DNA of 64,000 nucleotides from CAVVEQ01 sp963747315 (GCA_963747315.1 CAVVEQ010000013.1:1-64000); one strand, 5' to 3'. Shown: positions 36,331 to 45,893, counted from the first letter of the stretch. Notes: generated by a model not told the origin, from the sequence alone. Translations and numbers: made by a program.

Positions 36331-37743
36331 TTATTTGACAAACTCATAACCATGCTCTTTTAGGAATTTCTTCTCCTTTTCCTGGTGAAGCATCTCAAGT
36401 TGTTTTTTGATCTCTTCCCACTTGCTTCCTGCTAGTGGATAAAGGGCAAGGATGAAAAAGCAGGTCAGAAGAAGAATCCCCGTTGGCGCAACCCATCCAA
36501 CAAGGATGCCGGTTTGTGCGGCAGCGGACTGCGTACCTTTCGCCAGGGTTTGGTCATAACCGAAGGCTGAAATGATCGAAAGAAGCCCCCACTGGGCAAT
36601 GCTGATGGCGGGTTTGGTGATGAAAGAGTTTATGCCTGCGTACATCCCTTCACGCCGAAGGCCGGTTCTATGCTCGTCGTAATCAACGACATCACCGTTC
36701 ATCAGGGGGATGAGATACATTCCGCCGGCAAATCCGAACCCGAAACACAGGAAACCAAAAGCGGCAGGGACGACCAAACGACCACCCAATAATAATGAAA
36801 AGCAACCGATGGCAAAAATCAAAGTCATAATGCGGGTGCTTTTCTTTATCCCCCATTTATCCCTTCGGTTAATCCACAATACAACCCCACCCACAATTCC
36901 CAATGCAAGGGCAGCATAAAGCGGCATACCGGAAACATTGATCTCATCGAAATATAGCCAAATCCCCTGCATTAGGGCAGTCTGCGCGAAAATGATTGTG
37001 AACGATATCGTTTCGAATACGATGAAGGACTTGTTGGTGAAGCATTCCTTGACGGCAGTAAAGAATGGAGGCTGTTTTTCCTCCTGGGTGAAATGCTTTT
37101 CCTTGTAGAAAAAAGTACTGAAGAAAACCAATGCTGCCATTCCAAATCCAAAACCCACCATCAACCATCTGAAGGAGTTAATCCCGGCCGGATCACCAAC
37201 ATCGGGTTTGAACCGCTCAAGTGCCAGGGGGATAATTATGGTAAAGACCATGAATATGATCTTCCAAATATAAATCGAGGAACGGGCTTTATTGGATACA
37301 GCCATTTCGTAGGGCATGATATAGATATTCGTGGCGATGGAGGTATAAATCGTATCGTAGAGAAACAGAACCACCAGCATTTGCAGAAAGAGCATCGTTT
37401 GATCCGCGTCACTCCCGGGCAGGTAGATCCAAAAAAGGATAAAAAATAGTGCCAGCAGAGGAGCTCCAAACCGGATGTATGGCAGCCGCCTGCCTATCTT
37501 GCTCCTTGTGCGGTCACTGATATACCCTAGCAATGGATCATTTATTGCGTTCCATATCCCAAAAAGGAGCCAGACGATCCCAGCCATATTTGGGTCCAGA
37601 CCGCGCAGTTTGACAAAGTAATATGTCAACGCGCTAGCAGCAACCAGAGATTGCAGGATGGCAGTCGATGAATCCGCGATGGATATCCAGATCCGGCTTT
37701 TTACTGGCACGCGTTCTTCCTGAAGCACAGGGGAATTCGACAT
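36331..37743 (-). CDS. GPH-family sugar:cation symporter
   Basis: 470 residues with 12 hydrophobic segments. The family signature is GIWNAINDPLLGYISDRTRSKIGRRLPYI (cited in part: NDPLLGYISDRTRSKIGRR), typical of MelB/XynP-like Na+ or H+ glycoside symporters. The C-terminus is a long Lys/Glu-rich helix (KKQLEMLHQEKEKKFL). It probably imports a glycoside or uronide related to the cluster downstream, with which it shares strand, though 225 bases separate them. Confidence 0.88.
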   Translation of the reverse strand: MSNSPVLQEERVPVKSRIWISIADSSTAILQSLVAASALTYYFVKLRGLDPNMAGIVWLLFGIWNAINDPLLGYISDRTRSKIGRRLPYIRFGAPLLALFFILFWIYLPGSDADQTMLFLQMLVVLFLYDTIYTSIATNIYIMPYEMAVSNKARSSIYIWKIIFMVFTIIIPLALERFKPDVGDPAGINSFRWLMVGFGFGMAALVFFSTFFYKEKHFTQEEKQPPFFTAVKECFTNKSFIVFETISFTIIFAQTALMQGIWLYFDEINVSGMPLYAALALGIVGGVVLWINRRDKWGIKKSTRIMTLIFAIGCFSLLLGGRLVVPAAFGFLCFGFGFAGGMYLIPLMNGDVVDYDEHRTGLRREGMYAGINSFITKPAISIAQWGLLSIISAFGYDQTLAKGTQSAAAQTGILVGWVAPTGILLLTCFFILALYPLAGSKWEEIKKQLEMLHQEKEKKFLKEHGYEFVK

Positions 37744-37940
37744 GGTATGCTCCTTTTTCTTGTTTCAGTAATTATAGCAATTCAATTGAACGACTCTTTA
37801 GGCGGATGGTTTGATGGATCTCAAAGAACCCAAACCCGATTACTTTATATATATTAAAATGCCTACTGCTTTCTTTATATCCAATTTATTGACCAACCGC
37901 TATAATACTATCCAACCTCACTCAGACAAAGGTGGTGTTC

Positions 37941-38777
37941 ATGGAGAACGATCTTCTCTCAAACTTGTGGGCGAATATCAAAGCCGACCTTTTGACCTTT
38001 TTCCAGGACTACCTTCCCAAGATCATCCTCGCGGTTTTGATCATGGTGGCGGCATCCTTTCTTGCTAATTATGCGGTTTCGCTGGTGGAAAAGGCATTAA
38101 AAAGAAGCAAGGCTGATAAAAGCGTAACGGTTCTCCTGAAAAACCTGACCCGCTGGGCTGTACTGGGCACAGGTTTTTTTGTTTCTCTCAGCCTTTTCGT
38201 GAACATTTCCTCGCTCATGACCACACTTGGTTTGGCCACCTTCGCGATCACCTTCGCCTTCCAGGATGTGCTCAAAAACCTGGTCTCGGGGATCATCATT
38301 CTGATACAGCATCCATTTAATGTGGGGGAATCTGTAAATATTTCAGGTTTTGAAGGTAACGTTGTATCCATCGCCACCCGTATGACCGAGATGGAATGTT
38401 TTGATGGACGATTTGTGGCGATCCCGAATGGGAATGCCATCAGTCAGCCTATCATCAATTACTCACGCAGCTCTAAACGCCGGGCGGATATCCCTTTACA
38501 CCTTACGTACGGTGCCGATATCCGTACTTTGCGTGAAACCATAATTACCGCGGTGAAAAATGTTCCAGGATATGTTGCGGAGCCAGCCCCTTTTGTGACC
38601 CTGGAATCTGCCGATGAACTTTCATTGGGAATGACAGTCTATTTTTGGGCGGACGTCAACATTTTAGGATCAATGATGTTAGTGAAGGATCAAGGATTGG
38701 AATCCATCACCGGAGCGCTTGTTGAAAAAGGTATTGCCATGCCGGTACCTTTGCGATCGGTTGTCGTCAATAATTAG
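37941..38777 (+). CDS. Small-conductance mechanosensitive channel (MscS family)
   Basis: 278 residues. Three hydrophobic segments precede the pore helix GLATFAITFAFQDVLKNLVSGI, which has the Ala/Gly pattern of MscS TM3 (cited in part). The cytosolic beta domain begins at HPFNVGESVNISGFEG and contains the typical VAIPNGNAISQPIINYSR. It opens under osmotic downshock. I chose ATG 37941 with AAAGGTG upstream; two GTG codons just before are possible. Confidence 0.9.
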   Translation: MENDLLSNLWANIKADLLTFFQDYLPKIILAVLIMVAASFLANYAVSLVEKALKRSKADKSVTVLLKNLTRWAVLGTGFFVSLSLFVNISSLMTTLGLATFAITFAFQDVLKNLVSGIIILIQHPFNVGESVNISGFEGNVVSIATRMTEMECFDGRFVAIPNGNAISQPIINYSRSSKRRADIPLHLTYGADIRTLRETIITAVKNVPGYVAEPAPFVTLESADELSLGMTVYFWADVNILGSMMLVKDQGLESITGALVEKGIAMPVPLRSVVVNN

Positions 38778-38843
38778 ACCTTAAAATATACTGAAAATAT
38801 TTGATCAAATAAATTTATTCATTTAATGGCAGGGACGAGAAAA

Positions 38844-39521
38844 ATGAATTCCCGGATTCTCACATGGGATGGCTGCATAAATGTCCGCGACCTTGGGGGC
38901 ATTCCGACCCGTGAAGGAGCGCTGACCCGGCGGGGGGCGGTTGTCCGCTCCGACACTCCTGCCAGGCTCACCCCGGCGGGTTGGAACGCGCTTCACGATT
39001 ACGGTATCCGGACTATTATTACGCTTTCCACGCTTGGGCATAAGGAAAAAGAATTATCCTTTGCGACACCGTTCACAGATATTGCCGTCCGCCAGATTGC
39101 GATTGAGGACCTCTCAGATAAAGAGTTTTTATACAAGTGGGCAGCATCCGATCTATGGTGTACGCCGCTCTATTATAAGGATGCGCTCGCGCGCTGGCCG
39201 AAACGCCACGCAGCAGTGATTTCCGCTATTGCGCAGGCACAGGAAGGGGGTGTTTTGATCCATTGCAAAAGAGGAAATGACCGTACCGGTATCATCACCC
39301 TTCTGCTTCTTTCCCTGGTTGGTGTTTCACCGGAGGAGATCATCGCTGAATACGAACTCAGCCCCGACCCCGAGCGGGATGAGATCTTGGCGCGTGAGCA
39401 TACTTCCACCCGTGAAGCGCTTCTGGGTGCGCTGGATGGACTGGATGCGGAAAAGTACCTGCTTTCGGGAGGGGTTAGCCGGGAGGATCTCAAAATTGTT
39501 CATCGAAGGCTGCTGGGGTAG
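38844..39521 (+). CDS. Tyrosine/serine protein phosphatase (Y_phosphatase3 type)
   Basis: About 225 residues. The N-terminal part has NVRDLGGIPTREGA and VRSDTPARLTPAG, and the active site is HCKRGNDRTG, the H-C-x5-R loop of PTP-like phosphatases close to Mycobacterium PtpB-type and lipid-phosphatase relatives. General acid candidates lie upstream. No kinase partner is adjacent. ATG 38844 is preceded by AGGGACGAG; ATG 38826, six codons earlier, is possible but has no ribosome site. Confidence 0.87.
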   Translation: MNSRILTWDGCINVRDLGGIPTREGALTRRGAVVRSDTPARLTPAGWNALHDYGIRTIITLSTLGHKEKELSFATPFTDIAVRQIAIEDLSDKEFLYKWAASDLWCTPLYYKDALARWPKRHAAVISAIAQAQEGGVLIHCKRGNDRTGIITLLLLSLVGVSPEEIIAEYELSPDPERDEILAREHTSTREALLGALDGLDAEKYLLSGGVSREDLKIVHRRLLG

Positions 39522-39743
39522 GTGTTTACGCAAATTTAAACAGCTTTTTTGCCAAATGATTTTCAGGATCATTGGTAATGATTACCTCTATTGAGATCTC
39601 GAACCCTGCACAGCGAGGAGCAATCACTTTGTAACCCGCGACAATTTAGATGTGAAAATTGACCCGTGAAATTATTGGACAAATTTGGTATGATTCATCT
39701 TGAAAATGTTTTGAAAGATTAGTAAGAGAAAGGAATATTTGAA

Positions 39744-40310
39744 ATGAATACACCAAAAAATGAGCTATCTGCTGCGGAACGACAGGAACTCTTCGCAACC
39801 TTGAAAACCCGTTTTGAGAAAAACATGAATCGCCATGCTGATCTGGAATGGGTGAATGTCCAGGCAAAACTGGAAGCGAAAAAAGAAAAACTCTGGTCGC
39901 TCAGCGAGATGGAACGCACCGGAGGCGAACCGGATGTGGTCGGTGCGGATGCGAAAACGGGCGAATTCTTTTTCTATGATTGCTCTGCGGAAACCCCCAA
40001 AGAGCGCAGGAATATCTGTTACGACAGGGAAGCACTGGATGCACGGAAGGAATTCAAACCCAAAAATTCCGCGTTGGATATGGCCGCTGATATGGGTATT
40101 GAAATACTCACAGAAGAAGAATACCGGCACCTTCAAACGCTGGGGAAATTCGATACCAAGACCTCGAGCTGGGTGAAAACGCCAGCGGAGATCCGAAAAC
40201 TCGGCGGTGCGCTTTTTTGTGATCGCCGCTACGACCATGTCTTCACTTATCACAATGGCGCGGAATCGTACTACGGGGTCCGGGGTTTCCGGGGATCATT
40301 GAGGGTGTAG
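39744..40310 (+). CDS. DUF4256-family protein
   Basis: 188 residues, soluble. It follows the DUF4256 pattern: RFEKNMNRHADLEWVNVQAKL, MERTGGEPDVVGAD, and the C-terminal WVKTPAEIRKLGGALFCDRR and YHNGAESYYGVRGFRG. The family is widespread and mostly encoded alone; its role is unknown. GAGAAAGGAATATTTGAA stands upstream of the ATG. The closest same-strand gene upstream is the phosphatase, 222 bases away. Confidence 0.85.
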   Translation: MNTPKNELSAAERQELFATLKTRFEKNMNRHADLEWVNVQAKLEAKKEKLWSLSEMERTGGEPDVVGADAKTGEFFFYDCSAETPKERRNICYDREALDARKEFKPKNSALDMAADMGIEILTEEEYRHLQTLGKFDTKTSSWVKTPAEIRKLGGALFCDRRYDHVFTYHNGAESYYGVRGFRGSLRV

Positions 40311-40451
40311 CTAAAGGTAATCAAAATGGCTTAGGTTAAGGGATTGAAAAACTTACACTGATCCCCTTGGCGTATGCAACACCTCGAAAGAGGGAATTTA
40401 AAAAATTAAAAATTATCCTTAAAAGGGATCAAGGTATTATTTAGAATAATA

Positions 40452-40485
40452 GTGCCCCCAAGGGAATTCGAATCCCTGTTTTGGC
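40452..40485 (-). repeat. Partial duplicate of the tRNA-Glu 3' half
   Basis: 34 bases identical to 40551-40584, i.e. the acceptor 3' strand, T arm and part of the variable loop of the adjacent tRNA-Glu. After this the copy diverges, though GAGAGGGC reappears at 40505-40512 after an insertion. It lacks a 5' acceptor strand and cannot be a working tRNA. It is either a decayed tandem duplicate or an attachment-site scar. Confidence 0.8.
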
Positions 40486-40551
40486 TTCGTGTACCTCGAA
40501 GGTATGAGAGGGCTAGTTAAGGTAAATCCGCCCCAAAGGCAGATCTTTGTG

Positions 40552-40624
40552 TGCCCCCAAGGGAATTCGAATCCCTGTTTTGGCCTTGAGAGGGCCACGT
40601 CCTGGGCCGCTAGACGATGGGGGC
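40552..40624 (-). tRNA. tRNA-Glu (anticodon CTC)
   Basis: 73 nt. Acceptor arms GCCCCCA and TGGGGGC pair fully, discriminator A. Anticodon stem TGGCC/GGCCA encloses CTCTCAA, giving CTC for GAG codons. The T arm is AGGGATTCGAATTCCCT. CCA is not encoded. A 34-base partial copy of its 3' half lies 67 bases beyond its 3' end. Confidence 0.92.
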
Positions 40625-40723
40625 AATTGCGAACGGAATTTTATCATGCCTGAAAACGAGCGTCAATAAAGCCTTTCTTTTCCTCATATATAATTCAATC
40701 AATCACATTCTATTGAGGTTTTC

Positions 40724-42329
40724 ATGGCAGAAAAACGGCTATGGTGGCGTGATGGGGTCATTTACCAGATCTATCCCCGTTCCTTCATGGATTCAAACGG
40801 CGATGGCATAGGTGATCTTAATGGGATCACCAGCAAACTGGATTACCTGGCCGACCTGGGAGTCGAAGGCTTATGGCTATCACCGATCAACCCCTCCCCC
40901 GATAAAGATTTTGGCTACGATGTATCCGATTACTGCGGAATCGATCCCAAGTACGGCACAATGGAGGATTTCGACAACCTGGTGAGCGAAGCCCGCAAAC
41001 GTGGTATCCACATCATCCTGGACCTGGTGCTGAACCACACCTCCGACCAGCATACCTGGTTTATCGAATCAAAACAATCGCGTGAAAACCCGTATCACGA
41101 TTGGTACCTCTGGCGCGAGCCCAAAGTGGGTGGAAAACCACCCAACAACTGGCTTTCCATTTTTGGCGGAAGGGGCTGGGAATACTTCCCCGAGCTGGGG
41201 CAGTCCTATTTCCACATGTTCGTCAAGGAACAACCGGATGTGAATTGGCGCAACCCGGATCTGCGGAAAGCGATGCTGGATGTTTTCCGTTTCTGGCTAG
41301 CGCGCGGGGTGGATGGCTTCCGGTTGGATGTGTTCAATGCCTACTTCAAGGATGCGGATTTCCGCGATAACCCGCCCTCGGGGAAGGGCATCCGCGGATT
41401 CGACCGCCAAAAGCATGTTCACGATACTTCTCAACCGGAGATGTACCCGCTTTTGCGCGAGATCCGCACCATTCTCGACGAAAAACCGGATACTTATATT
41501 GTGGGGGAAACCTTTCTGGAGGACGAGAAGAAAGCAGCCTCATACTGCATGCCGGAGATGCTGCACCAGGCATTTGATTTCCGCCTTCTGGAATGTAACT
41601 GGGATGCCCGCCGAATCCAGCAGGTGATCCAATCCTGGGAGAATGCCCTGGGTGAGGGCTCCTGGCCGAATTATGTTCTGGGCAACCATGACACACGCCG
41701 ACCGGCCACCAGGTTGGGGAGAGGGGAGAATGATGCCCGCCTGAAAGTGATCAATGCGATGCTCTTCACGCTGCGGGGAACGCCATTCCTCTATTATGGC
41801 GATGAGATCGGCATGCGCGACATTTCGGTTTCAAGAAAAGAATTACGCGACCCGGTGGGCATACACTACTGGCCGCTTCCAGTGGGCAGGGATGGTTGCC
41901 GCTCGCCGATGCAGTGGTCGGCAGAAGTAAATTCCGGGTTCAGCCAAGTGCAACCCTGGCTGAAGGTGCATTCCAATCACACCCGGCGAAATGTGGAAAC
42001 CCAAAAAGACGCTCCGGATTCTCTGCTCCTCTTCGTTCGCAAGCTCATTCACCTGCGCAAAGAAAATGAAGCGCTCAGGCGGGGGATCTACATGCCGCTC
42101 ATCTATTACCCCCGTTCGTTGATGGTTTACCTGCGAAAAACGGATACCCAGTCGGTGCTGGTGGCGCTGAACTTCACCCGCCGCAGGGTGCCTTTTGTGC
42201 TGGGTCACGGATTGGCGATGGGCAAGTGGGAGCTTGCTGCTTTCGAGCTGCCGGGATTCGGTCTCCCTGACCGAAGGAGATACCATAACCCTGGAGCCCG
42301 AGGAAGCGGTGATTTTGAGGATGAAGTAG
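40724..42329 (+). CDS. GH13 alpha-glucosidase / oligo-1,6-glucosidase (frameshift near 42255)
   Basis: About 534 residues once repaired. It starts MAEKRLWWRDGVIYQIYPRS (20 residues) and has the GH13 regions DLVLNHTSDQH, GFRLDVFNAY (nucleophile Asp), YIVGETFLED (acid/base Glu) and LGNHDTRRP. These enzymes cut alpha-glucosides such as maltose, isomaltose or sucrose in the cytosol. Near 42255 one extra base shifts the end; the homologous reading is VSLTEGDTITLEPEEAVIL and stops at TAG 42327-42329. Unrepaired, the frame runs on through the complement of groEL. GAGG lies 9 bases before the ATG. Confidence 0.9.
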
Positions 42330-42358
42330 AACGCTCCAAATTCTATCCGACTACCAAA

Positions 42359-42392
42359 ATAGAGACGCAGCATGCTGCGTCTCTATTTTTTA
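42359..42392. terminator. Bidirectional terminator between GH13 gene and groEL
   Basis: A perfect 28-base palindrome (ATAGAGACGCAGCA and its complement) followed by TTTTTT on the plus strand and TTTT on the minus strand. It serves both convergent genes. Confidence 0.88.
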
Positions 42393-42424
42393 GTCAATCA
42401 ATGATTCTACCGATCATCCGGGAT

Positions 42425-44056
42425 TTAGTACTCCGGAGGGGGCATCGGCATCGGTTTTTCTTTTTCCGGAACGTCGGTGATGAGGGCTTCGGTGGTGAGG
42501 ATCATCGCGGCGATGGAGGCAGCATTTTCGAGGGCGCCTTTGGTCACTTTGGCGGGGTCGATAACGCCGCCCTTGACCATATCGATGTATTCATCCTTGA
42601 TCACATCGTAACCGACGTGGTCGTTCTTCTTGATCTTCTGCTGCTGGCGAACGTTCTCCACGATTACGGAGCCTTCCTTGCCGGCATTTTCGGCGATCTT
42701 GCGCATGGGAACTTCCAGCGACTTGCGCACGATATTGACGCCGATCTGCTCGTCCTCGTTGTTCATCTTGATATCATCGAGGACTTTCATGGCATTCACC
42801 AGGGCGACACCGCCACCGGGGACGATCCCGGCTTCCACAGCGGCGCGGGTGGCAGAGAGGGCATCCTCCACGCGGTGTTTCTTTTCCTTCAGCTCGGTTT
42901 CGGTAGCAGCGCCAACACGGATGATGGCAACCCCGCCGGAGAGCTTGGCCAGGCGTTCCTGGAGTTTTTCCTTGTCGTAGTCGGAGGTGGTCTTGTCGAT
43001 CTCGACCTTGATCTGCTCGATACGGCCTTTGATCTCCTTGGTGTCACCCTTACCGCCGACGATGGTGGTGTTATCTTTATCGGATTCCACCTTCTCAGCG
43101 CGACCGAGATCCTGGAGAGTTACGGTCTCAAGCTTGCGGCCGGTCTCTTCCGAGATGACCTGGGCACCGGTCAGGATGGCGATATCCTGCATCATGGCTT
43201 TGCGGCGGTCGCCGAAGCCGGGGGCTTTGACGGCCAGCACGTTCAGCATTCCGCGCAGTTTATTCAGCACCAGGGTGGCCAGGGCTTCGCCATCCACATC
43301 TTCGGCGATGATGACCAGCTCGCGTTTGCCGATCTGGACCAGTTTCTCGAGGATGGGGACGATATCCTGGGCGGCGGAGATTTTCTTATCGTAGATGAGC
43401 AGGTAGGCGTCGGAGATGACCGATTTCATGTGCTCGGAATCGGTAATGAAGTATGCCGAGACGTAACCGCGGTCGAACTGCATACCTTCCACGTATTCGG
43501 TCTCGAATTGGATACCCTTGGATTCTTCCACGGTGATGACGCCGTCTTTACCAACTTTGTCCATCACATCCGCGATCAGGTTGCCGATCTCGGAATCCTG
43601 GGCGGAAATGGTGGCTACGGAAGCGATCTCTTCCTTGGTGTCGATCTTGATGGCGGTCTTTTCAAGCTCGCCAGCAACAGCCTTGGAAGCGGCTTCGATG
43701 CCGTGCTTAAGCATCATTGGATTGGCACCGGCGGAAAGGGTCTTGAGGCCTTCGGTGACGATGGTATGGGCCAGCACGGTGCTGGTGGTGGTGCCATCGC
43801 CGGCGATGTCGTTGGTCTTGGTGGCGGCTTCTTTAAGAAGCTGGGCACCCATATTTTCGAAGGGATCTTCGAGCTCGATCTCTTTGGCTACGGTCACGCC
43901 ATCGTGGGTAACGGTGGGGGAGCCGAATTTGCGGTCGAGGGCCACGTTTCGGCCTTTGGGGCCAAGGGTGGTTGAGACTGCATTATTTAATACGTCGATG
44001 CCGTTCTTGAGGCGGCGGCGTGCCTCTTCAGAAAATACCAGTTGTTTTGCTGCCAT
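42425..44056 (-). CDS. groL: Chaperonin GroEL (60 kDa)
   Basis: 543 residues, full length. Begins MAAKQLVFSEEARRRLKNGI and contains TLGPKGRNVALDRKFG, the ATP motif GDGTTTSTVLAH, and GGGVALVNAMKVL in the equatorial domain. Catalytic Asp and hinge Gly residues are in place. The end is PMPMPPPEY in place of the GGM repeats found in many GroELs, a modest oddity for the chamber tail. It follows groES by 12 bases and is under the CIRCE operator upstream. Confidence 0.98.
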   Translation of the reverse strand: MAAKQLVFSEEARRRLKNGIDVLNNAVSTTLGPKGRNVALDRKFGSPTVTHDGVTVAKEIELEDPFENMGAQLLKEAATKTNDIAGDGTTTSTVLAHTIVTEGLKTLSAGANPMMLKHGIEAASKAVAGELEKTAIKIDTKEEIASVATISAQDSEIGNLIADVMDKVGKDGVITVEESKGIQFETEYVEGMQFDRGYVSAYFITDSEHMKSVISDAYLLIYDKKISAAQDIVPILEKLVQIGKRELVIIAEDVDGEALATLVLNKLRGMLNVLAVKAPGFGDRRKAMMQDIAILTGAQVISEETGRKLETVTLQDLGRAEKVESDKDNTTIVGGKGDTKEIKGRIEQIKVEIDKTTSDYDKEKLQERLAKLSGGVAIIRVGAATETELKEKKHRVEDALSATRAAVEAGIVPGGGVALVNAMKVLDDIKMNNEDEQIGVNIVRKSLEVPMRKIAENAGKEGSVIVENVRQQQKIKKNDHVGYDVIKDEYIDMVKGGVIDPAKVTKGALENAASIAAMILTTEALITDVPEKEKPMPMPPPEY

Positions 44057-44068
44057 AGTCCAAGCTCC

Positions 44069-44380
44069 TTATTTCGTTTTCTTTTTTTCGTCGACGATGG
44101 CCAACAGGTCGCTCTCGCGCAGGATGAGCAGTTTCTTGCCATCGACTTTGATCTCGGTGCCGCTATATTTGGCGAACAAAACAAGATCGCCTTCCGCGAC
44201 GTCCATGGGAACGCGTTTACCATCATCATCCCGTTCACCGGGACCTACAGAAATCACGAGACCCTTTTGAGGTTTCTCTTTGGCCGTTTCGGGGAGCACC
44301 AAACCGGAAGCGAGGACATCCTCTTCTTCCCGCGGCTCGACCACGACACGGCTTCCCAACGGTTTAAGTTTCATAGCCAT
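44069..44380 (-). CDS. groES: Co-chaperonin GroES (10 kDa)
   Basis: 103 residues. It caps GroEL in the folding cycle. The pattern is LKPLGSRVVVEPREEE, mobile loop ASGLVLPETAKEKP, VISVGPGE and GDLVLFAKYSGTEI, all usual for GroES. It is the first gene of the operon, starting about 60 bases downstream of the likely transcription start within the CIRCE element. GGAGGATTTGT precedes the ATG. Confidence 0.98.
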   Translation of the reverse strand: MAMKLKPLGSRVVVEPREEEDVLASGLVLPETAKEKPQKGLVISVGPGERDDDGKRVPMDVAEGDLVLFAKYSGTEIKVDGKKLLILRESDLLAIVDEKKKTK

Positions 44381-44423
44381 ACAAATCCTCCCGAAATGAA
44401 ATATAGAGACAAATTGAGTGATT

Positions 44424-44450
44424 TTAGCACTCTAGATACCTGACTGCTAA
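44424..44450 (-). promoter_or_regulatory. CIRCE operator for HrcA
   Basis: TTAGCACTC, nine bases, GACTGCTAA: the CIRCE consensus with one mismatch (C for G in the right arm). It lies just downstream of the -10 element, in the leader of groES, where HrcA blocks transcription. Flanking TTGAGT and ACTCAA extend the symmetry outward. hrcA is not in the window. Confidence 0.88.
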
Positions 44451-44460
44451 AACCAACTCA

Positions 44461-44489
44461 AATATAACCGTCTTGAAATCACGTGTCAA
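44461..44489 (-). promoter_or_regulatory. Sigma-70-type promoter of groES-groL
   Basis: On the minus strand TTGACA (44484-44489) and TATATT (44461-44466) are separated by 17 bases. The predicted start falls inside the CIRCE element. Confidence 0.85.
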
Positions 44490-44523
44490 GAGGATTTTGA
44501 AATTCTTATAAAATTCTGATACT

Positions 44524-45888
44524 TCAGGGTCGCGAAAACCCGTAACTGGTACATATATTTTCCCCCTCCTTGACGATGCCCATCGCAGTGGGATCCTCGG
44601 GGAAAGCGGCACGGACTTCGGCGAAGACCTTCATAGCCTCATCACAATAGGGCTGGGTCTTCCGATGAAGCGCTGCCAGAACGGAACCATAAGTGTAGTA
44701 ATATACAGCCGTGTTTGCCGTGAGCGGCATGCCGGTGATGGCGATGGTGGGATCGGTTTGGGGGTTGCATTTGCGAACCTCGCAGCTTTCCTCTGGGGTG
44801 CATCCGCGGATGGCGCACTTGAAGGCCGGGATGGATCCTTCGTAATTCCGGGCTTTAAAATAGATAATCGCCAATTGACCGTATACATCCGGGCTTGTTG
44901 GATCGAAGGAAAGTGCTTTTTCAGCGTTCAGAGAAGCGACGAGGGCATCTCCCATCTGAGTATAGGTACGGGCAATGGACATGTAGGGAATTGGATCCTT
45001 AATGCCAAGCTGCTCGTTGATGACGGTCACTTTGGCAAAATATTCAAGCGCTTTTTCATAAAGAAAATTCCGTTCAGCCTCTGTCCCGGCTTTGAAAGCG
45101 AGCTGGCGGTAATTTGCGCCGATCGCCAGGTAAAGGAAGGTCATATTTGGTGCGATCTCGGTAGCTCTTTGGTATTCTTCAATGGCCTGGGTGTAATTTC
45201 CCAACGATTCCTGTGTGTAGGCGGCGATACGGTGGATGTCCATCATTCCTGCTTCACGCTCCAGCGCTTGATTTATGAACTCCTCTCCCTGCAGCCACTT
45301 TTGCTCATCAACCAGGATCTCAGCGTAATAAGCCAGAGCGAGCGGATTCTGGTTATCCAGTTGCAGCGCTTTTACGGCGGCTTTTTCAGCCTGGCTGAGA
45401 TAGCTTTGTTTTTCTTCCGTTGTGAGCGCCTGGCCGGCAAACCAATCAAGCACAAATGCGCGGATGGCATTAACGGTGCTGTCATCCGGAGAAATCGCAA
45501 CAGCTTTATCCGCAGAATCCAAAGCCTGCTGCATTCTTACCTGGCGTTCCGCGTCGGTGGTGATCAGCCGGGTGGAGTATGTTTGGATGCGCGCCAATTC
45601 TGAAAGCAATTGGGCGTTATTTGGATCCACTTCGTGAGCTTTCTGATAGGCAGCGATTGCTTTGTTCAGGTCACCTGCGGTGAAGAACATTTCCCCTTCC
45701 ATGGCGTAATTATTCGCCGTCCGGGTGGGGGTTGGGGTGGCGCTGAGCAGGGGCGTAACCGAACCGCCAAGATAGCCGCGCAGCACTACCGCAAAAAAAA
45801 GCAATCCCACGAGTAGAAGGAGTATCCTGTAGATATTATCTTTTCCGTGTTTGCGGCGGAAGAGTGGTTTTTCGTCGTGAATATACAT
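44524..45888 (-). CDS. Membrane-anchored TPR protein (second of a paralogous pair)
   Basis: 454 residues. A basic cytosolic tip is followed by one hydrophobic helix (about 22-40), a Thr/Pro linker (LLSATPTPTRTAN) and seven or more TPR units (AMEGEMFFTAGDLNKAIAAY, AYTQESLGNYTQAIEEYQ, GQLAIIYFKARNYEGSIPAF). The C-terminus has a Cys-rich insert (CAIRGCTPEESCEVRKCNP). It probably scaffolds proteins outside the cytoplasmic membrane. ATG 45888 is preferred; GTG 45894 is possible. It follows its paralogue with almost no gap. Confidence 0.8.
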   Translation of the reverse strand: MYIHDEKPLFRRKHGKDNIYRILLLLVGLLFFAVVLRGYLGGSVTPLLSATPTPTRTANNYAMEGEMFFTAGDLNKAIAAYQKAHEVDPNNAQLLSELARIQTYSTRLITTDAERQVRMQQALDSADKAVAISPDDSTVNAIRAFVLDWFAGQALTTEEKQSYLSQAEKAAVKALQLDNQNPLALAYYAEILVDEQKWLQGEEFINQALEREAGMMDIHRIAAYTQESLGNYTQAIEEYQRATEIAPNMTFLYLAIGANYRQLAFKAGTEAERNFLYEKALEYFAKVTVINEQLGIKDPIPYMSIARTYTQMGDALVASLNAEKALSFDPTSPDVYGQLAIIYFKARNYEGSIPAFKCAIRGCTPEESCEVRKCNPQTDPTIAITGMPLTANTAVYYYTYGSVLAALHRKTQPYCDEAMKVFAEVRAAFPEDPTAMGIVKEGENICTSYGFSRP

Positions 45889-45893
45889 AATCA

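Noticed and set aside
40452..40535. A second complete tRNA beside tRNA-Glu
   Set aside because: Only the 3' half is kept; there is no matching 5' acceptor strand and the anticodon arm is disrupted.
42330..43975. A very long plus-strand reading frame running from the GH13 gene through the groEL region
   Set aside because: It exists only because the GH13 frame is shifted near 42255 and the complement of groEL is open. groEL on the minus strand is a certain gene and the translated complement has no protein-like features.
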